From: Gp6-AA40 sp963772955
GTDB lineage: Bacteria; Acidobacteriota; Vicinamibacteria; Vicinamibacterales; UBA2999
Assembly (NCBI GenBank): GCA_963772955.1
Contig: CAVYZF010000003.1
Span: 310,001 to 374,000 of the forward strand
Length of the DNA: 64,000 nucleotides
Reading direction: 5' to 3'
Part shown: in pieces, positions 35,539-44,608 of the stretch
Layout: the number at the start of each line of letters is the position of its first letter
Position numbering within the stretch: the first letter of the stretch is position 1
The notes under the pieces: generated by a model
Told to the model about the DNA's origin: nothing
What the model saw: only the letters and a program-made list of their open reading frames with translations
Database searches by the model: none
Position numbers and translations under genes: made by a program

Positions 35539-37863
35539 ATGAAGCTGCTGCACGTCCTTCTCTTCTTGCTCATCATCAGCGTTCCCGCGTTCGCGCAAAG
35601 CGGGGCTCACGTCAAAGGGCGCGTCACCGACGAGACCGGTGGAGCACTTCCGGGTGTGACAGTGGAATTGCTCGGCGGCAGCGAGGCGCGCGAAGTCGTC
35701 AGCGACGCAAGGGGCAACTACGACTTCGACAACGTGCCTGCGGGGACGTATCAACTCTCGATGCGGCTCATCAACTTCGCCGCGGTGAATCACAAGGACC
35801 TCAAGGTCACGGCGGGTCAGGCCGTCACCAACGACGAGGTGATGCATCTCTCGCTCAACGCCGAAGTGGTCGTCGTCGGCAAGCGCACGTTCACCAACCT
35901 CGCGGACGTGGAAAATCCAGCTGAGGATCTCGTCGGCATCGCCTCGTCAGCGAGCCAGGGTGCGATCACGGCGAAGCAACTCGACGTTCGGCCATTCATG
36001 CGACAGGCCGAGGTGCTCGAGACTGTACCGGGCGTGATCATCACGCAGCACAGCGGCGAGGGAAAAGCCAATCAGTACTTCCTGCGCGGCTTCAATCTCG
36101 ATCATGGCAGCGACTTCGCCATGACGGTCGCAGGGACGCCGGTCAACATGCCGACGCACGCGCACAGCCAGGGCTACTCCGATCTCAACTTCCTGATCCC
36201 CGAGCTCGTCGCCGGCGTGCAGTACTCCAAGGGCCCGTACTACGTCGACCAGGGAGACTTCGCTACGGCCGGCTCAGGCAACATCAGCTACGCGACAACG
36301 CTCGATCGGCCACTTGTCCGCGTCGAGACGGGCACCTATCACTTCGGGCGAATCCTGTTGGCCGCGTCACCGAAGCTTGGTAAAGGCAATCTGATGACGG
36401 CGTTCGAGACCTCCACGAACTCCGGGCCGTGGACCGTTCCGGACTCGTACAGGAAGTTCAACGGGGTGGTGCGCTACAGCCAGGGCGACAACGTGAACGG
36501 CCTCTCCCTCACCTTCATGGGATATCACGGCGAATGGAACGCCACTGAAGCGTCGCCGCAACGCGCGATCGACTCCGGCCTCATCGATCGCTTCGGCTCC
36601 ATCGACCCGACCGACGGCGGACACACGTATCGCTACAGCGTTGGCGGCGAGTGGCAGCACGGCAGCGGCCAGACACTCAGCAAGATTCAGGCGTACGGCA
36701 TTGGCTACGACCTCGGCCTCATCTCAAACTTCACGTTCTTCCTCGACGACCCCGTGCGCGGCGATCAGCGCGAGCAGGTCGATCACCGCTTCGTTTCCGG
36801 CGTGCGGGCGTTTCAGAAGCGTCAGACGCGATGGAGTGGCCGTCCCGTCGAGAACACGATCGGCGTGCAGTTCAGGAATGACGATGTGATGCAGGTGGCG
36901 CTGTATCACACCGAAGCGCGGCAGCGCCTCGAGACGTGGAACGATGCATCAGCGATGGTGAGCAGCCTCGGCGTCTATGGCGAGAACCAGGTGGAGTGGG
37001 CGCCATGGTTCAAGACGACAGTCGGCTTGCGTGCGGATGGGTCGCGCTTCGACGTCACCAACAGAGTCGATGAGAGAAACGGTGGCACTGATACAGCCGG
37101 CATCCTCAGTCCGAAGGGCACAGCGACGTTTGGACCGTGGCGATCGACCGAGTTCTACCTCAACGCGGGGAGCGGCTTTCACAGCAACAGCGCGCTCGGA
37201 ACGACGTTGAAGTACGACGCGAATGGCGATTCGGTGGACCCGGTCACTCCGCTCGTTCGAGCGCGCGGCGCTGAGGTCGGTGTGCGCACCGTTGCGATTC
37301 CGCATCTCCAGAGCACAGTGTCGTTGTGGGCACTGCACCTCGCGTCGGAGCTGGTCTACAACGGCGATATCGGCGCAACCGAACCCGGCCCGGCAAGCAG
37401 ACGATACGGAGTGGAGCTCGCCAACTACTACAGCCCGAAGCCGTGGCTGATCTTCGACGGTGATTTCTCCTGGTCGCGCGCGCGATTCACCGAGTTCAAC
37501 GAGGCTGGTCAGTACGTGCCAGAGGCAGTAGACGTCGTGGTCTCAGGTGGGGCAAGTATCGACAACTTCCATCGGACGTTTGCCAGCCTGCGGCTTCGCT
37601 ACTTCGGCCCGCGTTCCCTCGTCGAGGACAACTCGGTGCGCTCGAAGGCCACGACACTCCTGAACTTCGAGGGTGGGTATCAGTTCGCCAAGGCGCTGCG
37701 GCTGAACGCGCAGGTCTACAACATCCTCGACGCCGAGGTCAGCGACATCGACTACTACTTCGCGTCACGGCTTCAGGGTGAACCGCTCGGGGGCGTTGAA
37801 GACATCCACGTTCACCCGGCGGTGCCTCGCACCCTGCGGGTGAGCATGGTCCTTGGATTCTGA
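35539..37863 (+). CDS. TonB-dependent receptor with carboxypeptidase-regulatory domain
   Basis: 774 residues. A signal peptide (LLHVLLFLLIISVPAFAQ) precedes a carboxypeptidase-regulatory domain (VKGRVTDETGGALPGVTVEL). The plug follows (VLETVPGVIITQHSGEG, FNLDHGSDFAM), including a His-rich loop MPTHAHSQGYSDLNFL, and a barrel ends in VLGF. The THAHSQGY loop is typical of a receptor family found near metal-transport genes. Its 3' end overlaps the 3' end of the convergent RND gene by 52 bases. Confidence 0.82.
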   Translation: MKLLHVLLFLLIISVPAFAQSGAHVKGRVTDETGGALPGVTVELLGGSEAREVVSDARGNYDFDNVPAGTYQLSMRLINFAAVNHKDLKVTAGQAVTNDEVMHLSLNAEVVVVGKRTFTNLADVENPAEDLVGIASSASQGAITAKQLDVRPFMRQAEVLETVPGVIITQHSGEGKANQYFLRGFNLDHGSDFAMTVAGTPVNMPTHAHSQGYSDLNFLIPELVAGVQYSKGPYYVDQGDFATAGSGNISYATTLDRPLVRVETGTYHFGRILLAASPKLGKGNLMTAFETSTNSGPWTVPDSYRKFNGVVRYSQGDNVNGLSLTFMGYHGEWNATEASPQRAIDSGLIDRFGSIDPTDGGHTYRYSVGGEWQHGSGQTLSKIQAYGIGYDLGLISNFTFFLDDPVRGDQREQVDHRFVSGVRAFQKRQTRWSGRPVENTIGVQFRNDDVMQVALYHTEARQRLETWNDASAMVSSLGVYGENQVEWAPWFKTTVGLRADGSRFDVTNRVDERNGGTDTAGILSPKGTATFGPWRSTEFYLNAGSGFHSNSALGTTLKYDANGDSVDPVTPLVRARGAEVGVRTVAIPHLQSTVSLWALHLASELVYNGDIGATEPGPASRRYGVELANYYSPKPWLIFDGDFSWSRARFTEFNEAGQYVPEAVDVVVSGGASIDNFHRTFASLRLRYFGPRSLVEDNSVRSKATTLLNFEGGYQFAKALRLNAQVYNILDAEVSDIDYYFASRLQGEPLGGVEDIHVHPAVPRTLRVSMVLGF

Positions 37864-40800
37864 GCCCATGCCGGCCTCCGGCGTCGCAGGTCTTCCCCGA
37901 TCGCGAAGAGGCAGGGAATGAGGAACAGCACGTAAATCGTGGAGCTGATCATGCCGCCGAAGGTCGGCGTCGCGATCGGCTGCGTGATGTCCATGCCCGA
38001 GCCGCTGGCAAACATGATCGGCAGGAGGCCGAGTACGGTGGTCGCCACGGTCATCAGCTTCGGCCGCAGCCGCGCTACGGATCCCTGCACGACGGCGTCC
38101 ATATAGGTCTGCTCCGGCGTCCGGTTCGCGAGCGCTTCCCGGATGAACTCGATCATGATGATGCCGGTCTGGATCGCCACGGCAAAGAGCGACACATAGC
38201 CGATGATCACCGCCGTCGTCATCGAGAATCCCTGCTGCCACTGCAACAGCACGCCGCCGACGAGGGCGAATGGCGCCGAGAGCATGATGAGGGAGCTGTC
38301 CGCCATGGAATTGAACGCCATCATCAGCAGCAGGAACATGATCGCCAGCGTGATCGGCAAGACGATGCTCAGCTTGGAACGGGCGTCTTCCGTGTACTGA
38401 AACAGGCCGGTCCATTCCGTCGCGTAGCCCGCCGGCACCTTCAGGTTGGCGTCCAGATACGAGCGCGCGCGCTCGACGTACTCCGGGCCGGTGATGTCAC
38501 GCAGGTACACGTAGATGTAGCCGGCCAGCTCCCCGTTGTCGTTGCGGATCATCTCCGGCGCCTCGCGAACGGCGACGTCCGCGATGTCGCCCAACGCTAC
38601 AGCACGCCCGCCTTCGGTCACCACCGGCGTGTTGCGCACCTTCGCCAGCGTGTCGGTGTATTCAGGCGAGTACTGAATCGAGAGCGGCACGATCGTCTTG
38701 TCTGCCTGCCGTACGCCGATGACGTTGTCACCGCCGATGGCGAAGCGAACGGTCGAGAGGGCTTCGTCCACCGTGACCCCCTGCTGCGCCATCCGCTCGG
38801 GATCGAGCTGGGCATCCACAAAGTACCCTTGCGAGATCCGCTCCGCGATCACTGACTGCGTGCCCGGGAAGTCGCGGAGCAGGTCCTCGATCTGTTGCGC
38901 GATCTGCTGGACGACGGCCAGGTCCTTGCCCTTGACCTTGATGCCGACCGGCGTCTGGATGCCGGTGTCCTGCATCATCACGCGCGTGCTGATCGGCTGC
39001 GTCCAGCTGTTCACGTAGCCGACGATCTGCATCGCACTGTTCATCTCCGCGATCAGCTTGTCCTTCGTCATCGCCGGCCGCCACTCAGACTTGGGCTTGA
39101 GCATGACAGTGGTCTCGATCATCTCCACGGGCGCCGGATCGGTCGCACTATCCGCGCGTCCGAGCTTGCCGAATACGCGCGCGACTTCCGGGAAGGTCTT
39201 CAGCTTGCGGTCCATCTGCTGGACGATCCAGCCCGCCTCACGTGACGGCAGGCCCGGCAGTGTCGTCGGCATGTAGAGGATCGAGCCCTCGTCCATCTCC
39301 GGCATGTAGTCCTTCTGGAACCGGAGCATGAGCATCGTTCCGAGCACGAGGATGACTGCGCTCGCGCCGACGAAGGCATAGCGGTGCCGAATCACCCACA
39401 CCAGGGCCGTGCGATAGCCGCGCACGAACACGCTCTCCCGCACGTCGGGCGGCACCACGTCGCGCTTGAACACCCACACGATCACGACCGGCAGCAGGAA
39501 CAGCGTGAGCAATGTCGAGAACGCCATTGCAAAGGTCTTGCTGTAGGCGAGCGGATTGAACAGCCGGCCTTCGCGCTCGCCGAGGAAGAAGATCGGCAGG
39601 AACGACGTGACGATAATCAACATCGAGAACAAGAGCGGCTTGGTCATCGTCGCGGTCGCGTCGATGATGATCGCCATCTTCTCGCGGCCCGAGACGGCTC
39701 CGCGCTGCGCCAGCCGCGACGTGCAGTTCTCGACGATCACGATCGTCGCGTCGGCCATCTCGCCGATCGCAATCGCCAGACCCGCGAGCGAGAAGAGATT
39801 GACCGTCTGGCCGAACGCCACGAGCGGCAGCGCCGTGAAGAGCGTGCCGAGGAGCAGCACGCAGATCGGCGCCACCGACGCCCGCAGGTTGCGGAGCGCG
39901 ACACCGATCACGAGGATGACGACGATCAGCTCGTAGGCGAGCGCCTGGACGAAATTCTTCAGCGTCTCCCAGATGAGCGCTGACCGGTCGTAGGTCGGCA
40001 CCAGCTCGATGCCGGCGGGCAGGGACGGCTTGAGTTGCTCCAGCTTGCCGCGGAGCGCGTTGGTCACGGCCAGCACGTTGCGGCCCTGCTCCATGATGGC
40101 GATGCCGCCCACGACTTCGCCGGTGCCGTCAAGGTCCGCGATCCCGCGGCGAAGGTCGTAGCCCGACTGCATGAAGCCGACGTCCCTGAGGCGCACAGGC
40201 TGGCCGGCCTTGTCGCGGCCGAGGACCAGGAATTCGAGCTTATTGAGGTCGTCGGTCTTGAGCGCGCCTCGCAGCTGATACTCGCGATTGGTCACCTCGA
40301 TGGTGCGTCCTCCGGCTTCCTGGAACGCGCCTTCGACGGCGCGGATGATCTGCCGGAGGGAGATGCCGCGCTCGCTCAGGAGGGGAGGAAACAGCTTGAT
40401 CTGATACTGCTTCTCGAGCCCGCCCACGGAAGCGACCTCGGCGACGCCAGGCGCCGACTGCAGCGCCGGCTTGATCTGGCTCTCGTTCAGCAGCCGCAGC
40501 TCGCGCAGATCGCGCGTACCCTCGTGATCGACGAGGGCGTACTGGAAGATCCAGCCCATGCTGCTGGCGTTGGGCCCGACAGTGACGTTCGCGTCTGCGG
40601 GTAGCTGCGCACGGATCGCGCTCAGGCGGTCCGCAACGAACTGCCGGACGGCGGCGCGATGACTCGGATCCACGAGGATCACGTAGATGAACGAGTACCC
40701 CATGTGGGAGGTAGCTCGGATCGACTTGATCTCAGGTGAGCCCTGGAGCGCCCTGATGACGGGTTCAGTGACCTCGGTCTCGATCAGCAGCGGGCTTCGC

Positions 40801-40961
40801 GGCCACTTGGCGTAGACGATGATCTGCGGATCGGAGATGTCGGGAATCGCGTCGAGCGCCACGGTGCGAACCGCGTAGACGCTGATGGCGACCAGACCCG
40901 CCACCAGGCACCACACGATCCACCGGAAGCGGATCACGAAATGGATGATGGCGGTGATCAT
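37812..40961 (-). CDS. CusA/CzcA-like heavy-metal RND efflux transporter
   Basis: 1,049 residues, the usual length. Twelve membrane helices and two large periplasmic loops can be traced. The proton-relay Asp is present in GEMADATIVIVEN, and PEMDEGSILYMPTTLPG is the family signature. The methionines in TRVMMQDTGI occupy the region of CusA's copper-binding Met cluster, which favours copper/silver over zinc/cobalt but is not proof. It follows the adaptor gene by 10 bases. No TolC-like partner is encoded nearby. Confidence 0.87.
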   Translation of the reverse strand: MITAIIHFVIRFRWIVWCLVAGLVAISVYAVRTVALDAIPDISDPQIIVYAKWPRSPLLIETEVTEPVIRALQGSPEIKSIRATSHMGYSFIYVILVDPSHRAAVRQFVADRLSAIRAQLPADANVTVGPNASSMGWIFQYALVDHEGTRDLRELRLLNESQIKPALQSAPGVAEVASVGGLEKQYQIKLFPPLLSERGISLRQIIRAVEGAFQEAGGRTIEVTNREYQLRGALKTDDLNKLEFLVLGRDKAGQPVRLRDVGFMQSGYDLRRGIADLDGTGEVVGGIAIMEQGRNVLAVTNALRGKLEQLKPSLPAGIELVPTYDRSALIWETLKNFVQALAYELIVVILVIGVALRNLRASVAPICVLLLGTLFTALPLVAFGQTVNLFSLAGLAIAIGEMADATIVIVENCTSRLAQRGAVSGREKMAIIIDATATMTKPLLFSMLIIVTSFLPIFFLGEREGRLFNPLAYSKTFAMAFSTLLTLFLLPVVIVWVFKRDVVPPDVRESVFVRGYRTALVWVIRHRYAFVGASAVILVLGTMLMLRFQKDYMPEMDEGSILYMPTTLPGLPSREAGWIVQQMDRKLKTFPEVARVFGKLGRADSATDPAPVEMIETTVMLKPKSEWRPAMTKDKLIAEMNSAMQIVGYVNSWTQPISTRVMMQDTGIQTPVGIKVKGKDLAVVQQIAQQIEDLLRDFPGTQSVIAERISQGYFVDAQLDPERMAQQGVTVDEALSTVRFAIGGDNVIGVRQADKTIVPLSIQYSPEYTDTLAKVRNTPVVTEGGRAVALGDIADVAVREAPEMIRNDNGELAGYIYVYLRDITGPEYVERARSYLDANLKVPAGYATEWTGLFQYTEDARSKLSIVLPITLAIMFLLLMMAFNSMADSSLIMLSAPFALVGGVLLQWQQGFSMTTAVIIGYVSLFAVAIQTGIIMIEFIREALANRTPEQTYMDAVVQGSVARLRPKLMTVATTVLGLLPIMFASGSGMDITQPIATPTFGGMISSTIYVLFLIPCLFAIGEDLRRRRPAWAQNPRTMLTRRVRGTAG

Positions 40962-40971
40962 GCCTCGAACA

Positions 40972-41667
40972 TCAGAGCCCCTTTAGCTTGTGGTCGGCGT
41001 CGATGAAGAAGCTTCCGAAGGTGACCACCTGTTCACCCGGCATGAGCCCCTTGACCACCTCGGTGAACAACTCCCCCTGCACACCCAACTCGACTTCCCG
41101 TTGTGCGTAGCTGCCACCCGATCCTTGCACGTACACCACGCGCTTGTCGCCCGTCTCGATGATCGCCTCGTTCGGCACCGACAGCAGATCGCCGAGCTCG
41201 GTCACGATCTCGAGCACGTATCGCGAGCTGCCCTTCAGCCCGGGAGCGACCAGCGTGACTACGACTTCGGCGCGGTCGGCGCCGCGAACGACCTGTGTTA
41301 CGCGGGCCTGGAACATGGACGATCGGTTTTCGGGCGGAAACGCCCTCACGCGCTGGTCCGGCTTGATGAAGCTGGCGTCCTTTGCCGGGACGACGGCTCG
41401 CAGGACCTGACCGGGGCCGGTGCCCGCCGTGCGCACCCATACCTGGATGGGACGGACGTCGACCGTGGTCACGGTCAAGGTGAGCTCGGACGCCTGCGCC
41501 TCGTTGATCGAGGTCACCGCGTCGCGGTTGCCGCGGATGCGATCGCGAATACCCTGGGCGAAGGTGGGAGAAGTGCAAAGTGTGAAGTGCAACGTGCAAA
41601 GTAAGGCGAAAAGCCCGGAGACTTTCCACTTACTTCGAACTTCACACTTCCCACTCCGAACTTTCAT
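40972..41667 (-). CDS. Short RND periplasmic adaptor
   Basis: 231 residues from the ATG at 41667, overlapping the stop of the YVTN gene. It matches the beta-barrel and membrane-proximal part of RND adaptors (PAKDASFIKPDQRVRAFPP, VPNEAIIETGDKRVVYV, GLMPGEQVV). The N-terminal hairpin and lipoyl-like half that normally reaches the outer-membrane channel is absent; full adaptors have about 350-450 residues. The signal peptide region (VSGLFALLCTLHFTLCTSPTFAQ) is encoded by 7-base repeats. A shortened adaptor and no TolC suggest a different coupling to the outer membrane. Confidence 0.7.
   Translation of the reverse strand: MKVRSGKCEVRSKWKVSGLFALLCTLHFTLCTSPTFAQGIRDRIRGNRDAVTSINEAQASELTLTVTTVDVRPIQVWVRTAGTGPGQVLRAVVPAKDASFIKPDQRVRAFPPENRSSMFQARVTQVVRGADRAEVVVTLVAPGLKGSSRYVLEIVTELGDLLSVPNEAIIETGDKRVVYVQGSGGSYAQREVELGVQGELFTEVVKGLMPGEQVVTFGSFFIDADHKLKGL
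41573..41666. repeat. Heptamer arrays encoding the adaptor's signal peptide
   Basis: GTGCAAA-GTGTGAA-GTGCAAC-GTGCAAA at 41573-41600 and ACTTCAC-ACTTCCC-ACTCCGA-ACTTTCA at 41639-41666 on the plus strand. GTGTGAAG and CTTCACAC can pair. The minus-strand adaptor gene starts in this element. Confidence 0.85.
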
Positions 41668-42860
41668 CAGTGGCAGTAATTGTCCTTGCTGTCCATGATA
41701 TGCGTGCCCCATGGGAACAGCCCAACGTTCCCGACGCGCTCAACGGCGTTCGTCTTGGCGTCGATGATGAGCACTTCGTGGTTCGTGGACTCTGCCAGGT
41801 ACAGCTTCTCTTCCTTCGTGTCGGTCGTCGCCGTCTCCAGCTGGATGTTCGTGCCCATCTTGATGCGACCCGCCGGCTTGAGGCTGTTCATGTCGTAGAC
41901 GTACACGAAGCCGCTCGTCGAGCTGATCACGAACGCCTTGCCCTGGGCGAAGTTGACGCCGGTCATGTTCGGGCCCGCCTCGAGCGTCGCTGCGACGGTA
42001 TTGCTCTTCAGGTCGATGATCGAGATCGTCTCGTCGCCATTATTCGGCGTGATCGCATACTTGCCGTCGTGGCCCATGTAGATGCGCCAGGGATCCTTGC
42101 CGACGCGAATGTGCTTGACGACCTTGTCTTCGCGCGGATCGATCACCCCGACGATGCCGAGCGTCCCGTCGGCCGCATAAAGATACTTGCCGTCAGGCGA
42201 CGGCATGGCGATGTTGATTCCGTGGATCTCCCCCAGGTACTTAGCGGGATCGAGCTTGGCGACGCCGGGCACCTCGGCGATCTGGATCTTCTTGATCAGC
42301 TCGTGACGGCGCACGTCCACGACGCCAACCCAGTGCGCGCCATAGTTACCGACATAGGCCTTGGATCCGTCAGGCAGGAACGTGACGTTGAGCGGCTCGA
42401 CGAAGCCGGGGATCGTCTTGATCTTGCTGAGCGACTGCATGTCGATCACCGAGATCGAGTCACCGTCCGGGTTGCCCTGGTAGTACCAACGGCTGTCGGG
42501 CGAGAACGCCAGATGCTCGGGCGCGATGTCCACCGGGATGGTCTTCACGAGCTGCAGCGTCTTGGTGTCGATGATGTAGGCCTTGTTGGCGCGCGTGCCA
42601 CCGGTCACCACGTAGCGGCCGTCGGGCGACATCATCACCATGTGCGGGTTGACGTTGTTCCCGAGGAAGACGCTGCCCACCATCTTGTGGGTCTTGATAT
42701 CCATGAACGCGATGTCGTTCGAGTCCCGGTTCACGATCATGACCACCGACGTCGGGTCAGAGATCTTGACGCCCTGGGCTTCGAGGCCGACCGCCATCGT
42801 TGCAAGCGTGGCTGCAGCGACGAAGCCGGCGACGGTGTTGCGTCGAATGAGGTTACGCAT
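41667..42860 (-). CDS. YVTN-repeat beta-propeller in RND operon
   Basis: 397 residues. Of two close ATGs the one at 42860 is preferred, as AGGAG then sits 9 bases upstream. A signal peptide (GFVAAATLATMAVGLEAQ) precedes seven or so blades with VVMIVNRDSNDIAFMD, MSPDGRYVV and SPDGKYLYAAD. It lies between the porin and adaptor genes and is coupled to the latter (stop overlaps start). A periplasmic propeller inside an RND operon could be a metal chaperone or a structural part; this is inference. Confidence 0.78.
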   Translation of the reverse strand: MRNLIRRNTVAGFVAAATLATMAVGLEAQGVKISDPTSVVMIVNRDSNDIAFMDIKTHKMVGSVFLGNNVNPHMVMMSPDGRYVVTGGTRANKAYIIDTKTLQLVKTIPVDIAPEHLAFSPDSRWYYQGNPDGDSISVIDMQSLSKIKTIPGFVEPLNVTFLPDGSKAYVGNYGAHWVGVVDVRRHELIKKIQIAEVPGVAKLDPAKYLGEIHGINIAMPSPDGKYLYAADGTLGIVGVIDPREDKVVKHIRVGKDPWRIYMGHDGKYAITPNNGDETISIIDLKSNTVAATLEAGPNMTGVNFAQGKAFVISSTSGFVYVYDMNSLKPAGRIKMGTNIQLETATTDTKEEKLYLAESTNHEVLIIDAKTNAVERVGNVGLFPWGTHIMDSKDNYCH

Positions 42861-42871
42861 AGTCATGACTC

Positions 42872-44500
42872 CTAAAACGCCGCCTGGAAACGGATGCCCG
42901 GGAAAAGATACCCAAATTTGTCGCCAACTTCGGGCGTATCGACCACACCCGTGAGATGGAATGACAACCGGAGCTTCTCGGTGAGGAGCAGGTTGTAGTA
43001 GCCCTCGATGAGGTGCTCCTGCTGGCCGGTCTGGAGATCCATGTTGGCATAACCGACACCCCACGTATCTTCCGGGTTGAAGATCAACCCGTGCTGGAAG
43101 CTAACGCCGACGCTGTAGAAGCGGTCGTCACCCAGATCGGTCTCCGCCTGGCCATAGCGCGCGAACAGGCCAACAGCCGGACTGAGCTTCTGGTCGAAGC
43201 TCAGGCCGAAGCCTGTGCGGATGACGTCAGGCTCGCTGTTGTCGGTCCTGAACCACACGCGATAGGTCCCTTCAGGCAGCGAGAAGGGGGTGAACGTGTA
43301 GCCGACCTCCGACAACGTAAAGAGCGAGTCCCCGAGACTGGTCGGTTCAGGGCTGCTCTGTTGGAATCCGAACTTCAGTCGGAAGCCGTTCTTCGCATCG
43401 ACCTCGGCTGCCACGCCGACGCCGTTGACCACCAGGCCGAGCATCTGGTTGTTCACGAGCGCGTCGCTGATGTACTGCGTGCTTTCGTCATTGGCGAATG
43501 CGTTGGCGTCGAAATAGTTGGTCAGGTCGAGCCGCCCGGCCGTCAGCGCCAGCCGATTCTTGAAGACCTCGGTGCGCAGCCACGCTTCACGCAGGTTCAG
43601 CGAGTTCTGTTCGACCAGGCGCGCGGTGTACCCGTTTATGAGCGTCAGCGTCGGGATCTCCGAATCGGGCGGCGCCCCGCTCAAGCCGACGATATCCGCG
43701 AAGAACAACGTGTTCTGGGCGATACCCGCTGTGAAGAACAAGTCCGCCGACGCCAGGGCGTAGGCGCCGTGGGAGGGATCGATATCCCCCCGGGTGCGCG
43801 CCGCGAACTGCGTCGCCATGGCGGCGTCAACGCCCACGGTCACGCTGTGCGTCGCAGCATCCTCGAGCGCAGCGTCGATCTTCTCGCTGATCGTCTGGCG
43901 GCGGTACGTGCGCTCGCGGCGATACGTCACCTCTTTCTGCGCCCCCGGCACCGGTTCGTCGTGTTCCTGACCGGTGGCGGGGTCGACGTAGACCTCGACG
44001 CGTCGAACGCGCGTCTCCGGCTCGGACAGCACCGTCGTCGTTTCCAGATCGCCCACGCGCTTCTCGAGCGTGGCGATTTTCTCCAGGAGCAGCTGGCGCT
44101 CGAACTCGGCGGCCTCGGCCGCCGATGCCGCGTCGAGCGTGATGTCGAGCGTGACCTTCCCGTCCATCGCGATGTCCACGCCACGACGCCGGAACGTGGT
44201 CAATCCGGCCGGCGATGCGAGCGTGACGTCGTACTTACCAACGGGAAGGGCCCCGAAGGAGTATGCGCCTTGCGCATCTGTCGTCGACCTGAACTCCGCA
44301 CCGTTCTCGGCATTGACCGCCAGCACTTCGGTGTCCGTGACCGCGGCGCCCGCACCGCTGCGCACGCGTCCCTGCAGCGACCCGCGGTGATCGGCCATGT
44401 TCATCTGAGCTGGTTTCTCCTGCGCCGATGCACTGACTACACCGCATATGAGTGCCATGGCGGCCCCGAAGCCGCACACACTTTTCCGGACACGCGTCAT
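42872..44500 (-). CDS. Porin-like outer-membrane barrel with carboxypeptidase-regulatory domain
   Basis: 542 residues from the ATG at 44500 (GGAGG 8 bases upstream; signal peptide GFGAAMALICGVVSASAQ). Residues about 40-115 form a carboxypeptidase-regulatory-like domain (LQGRVRSGAGAAVTDTEVLA). A short coiled coil follows (LLLEKIATLEKRVGDLE), then a barrel with GRLDLTNYFDANAFAND, similar to OprB-type porins, ending FQAAF. It is the first gene of the operon porin, YVTN, adaptor, RND. It might stand in for the missing TolC-type channel. Confidence 0.7.
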   Translation of the reverse strand: MTRVRKSVCGFGAAMALICGVVSASAQEKPAQMNMADHRGSLQGRVRSGAGAAVTDTEVLAVNAENGAEFRSTTDAQGAYSFGALPVGKYDVTLASPAGLTTFRRRGVDIAMDGKVTLDITLDAASAAEAAEFERQLLLEKIATLEKRVGDLETTTVLSEPETRVRRVEVYVDPATGQEHDEPVPGAQKEVTYRRERTYRRQTISEKIDAALEDAATHSVTVGVDAAMATQFAARTRGDIDPSHGAYALASADLFFTAGIAQNTLFFADIVGLSGAPPDSEIPTLTLINGYTARLVEQNSLNLREAWLRTEVFKNRLALTAGRLDLTNYFDANAFANDESTQYISDALVNNQMLGLVVNGVGVAAEVDAKNGFRLKFGFQQSSPEPTSLGDSLFTLSEVGYTFTPFSLPEGTYRVWFRTDNSEPDVIRTGFGLSFDQKLSPAVGLFARYGQAETDLGDDRFYSVGVSFQHGLIFNPEDTWGVGYANMDLQTGQQEHLIEGYYNLLLTEKLRLSFHLTGVVDTPEVGDKFGYLFPGIRFQAAF

Positions 44501-44573
44501 CGTGCCTTCCTCCATTTGGGGGCGGTCAGCATCCCCGTGGGGCAAATCTTATGAGGAACCTCTAGCGGATCTA

Positions 44574-44592
44574 CCTGAAGATTTCCTGAAGG
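44574..44592 (-). promoter_or_regulatory. CTTCAG-N5-CTTCAG direct repeat upstream of porin operon
   Basis: On the minus strand CTTCAGGAAATCTTCAGG gives two perfect CTTCAG half-sites with an 11-base spacing, about 75-90 bases before the porin ATG. This is the architecture bound by OmpR/PhoB-family regulators (for example the PmrA box CTTAA-N6-CTTAA). Confidence 0.45.
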
Positions 44593-44608
44593 ATTAGTCA
44601 GAGTGCGG

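Noticed and set aside
41670..42875. 401-codon open frame on the plus strand
   Set aside because: It is antisense to the YVTN propeller gene and has a low-complexity Val/Asp/His composition.
43013..44554. 513-codon open frame on the plus strand
   Set aside because: It is antisense to the porin-like gene, which has a signal peptide, Shine-Dalgarno sequence and barrel motifs.
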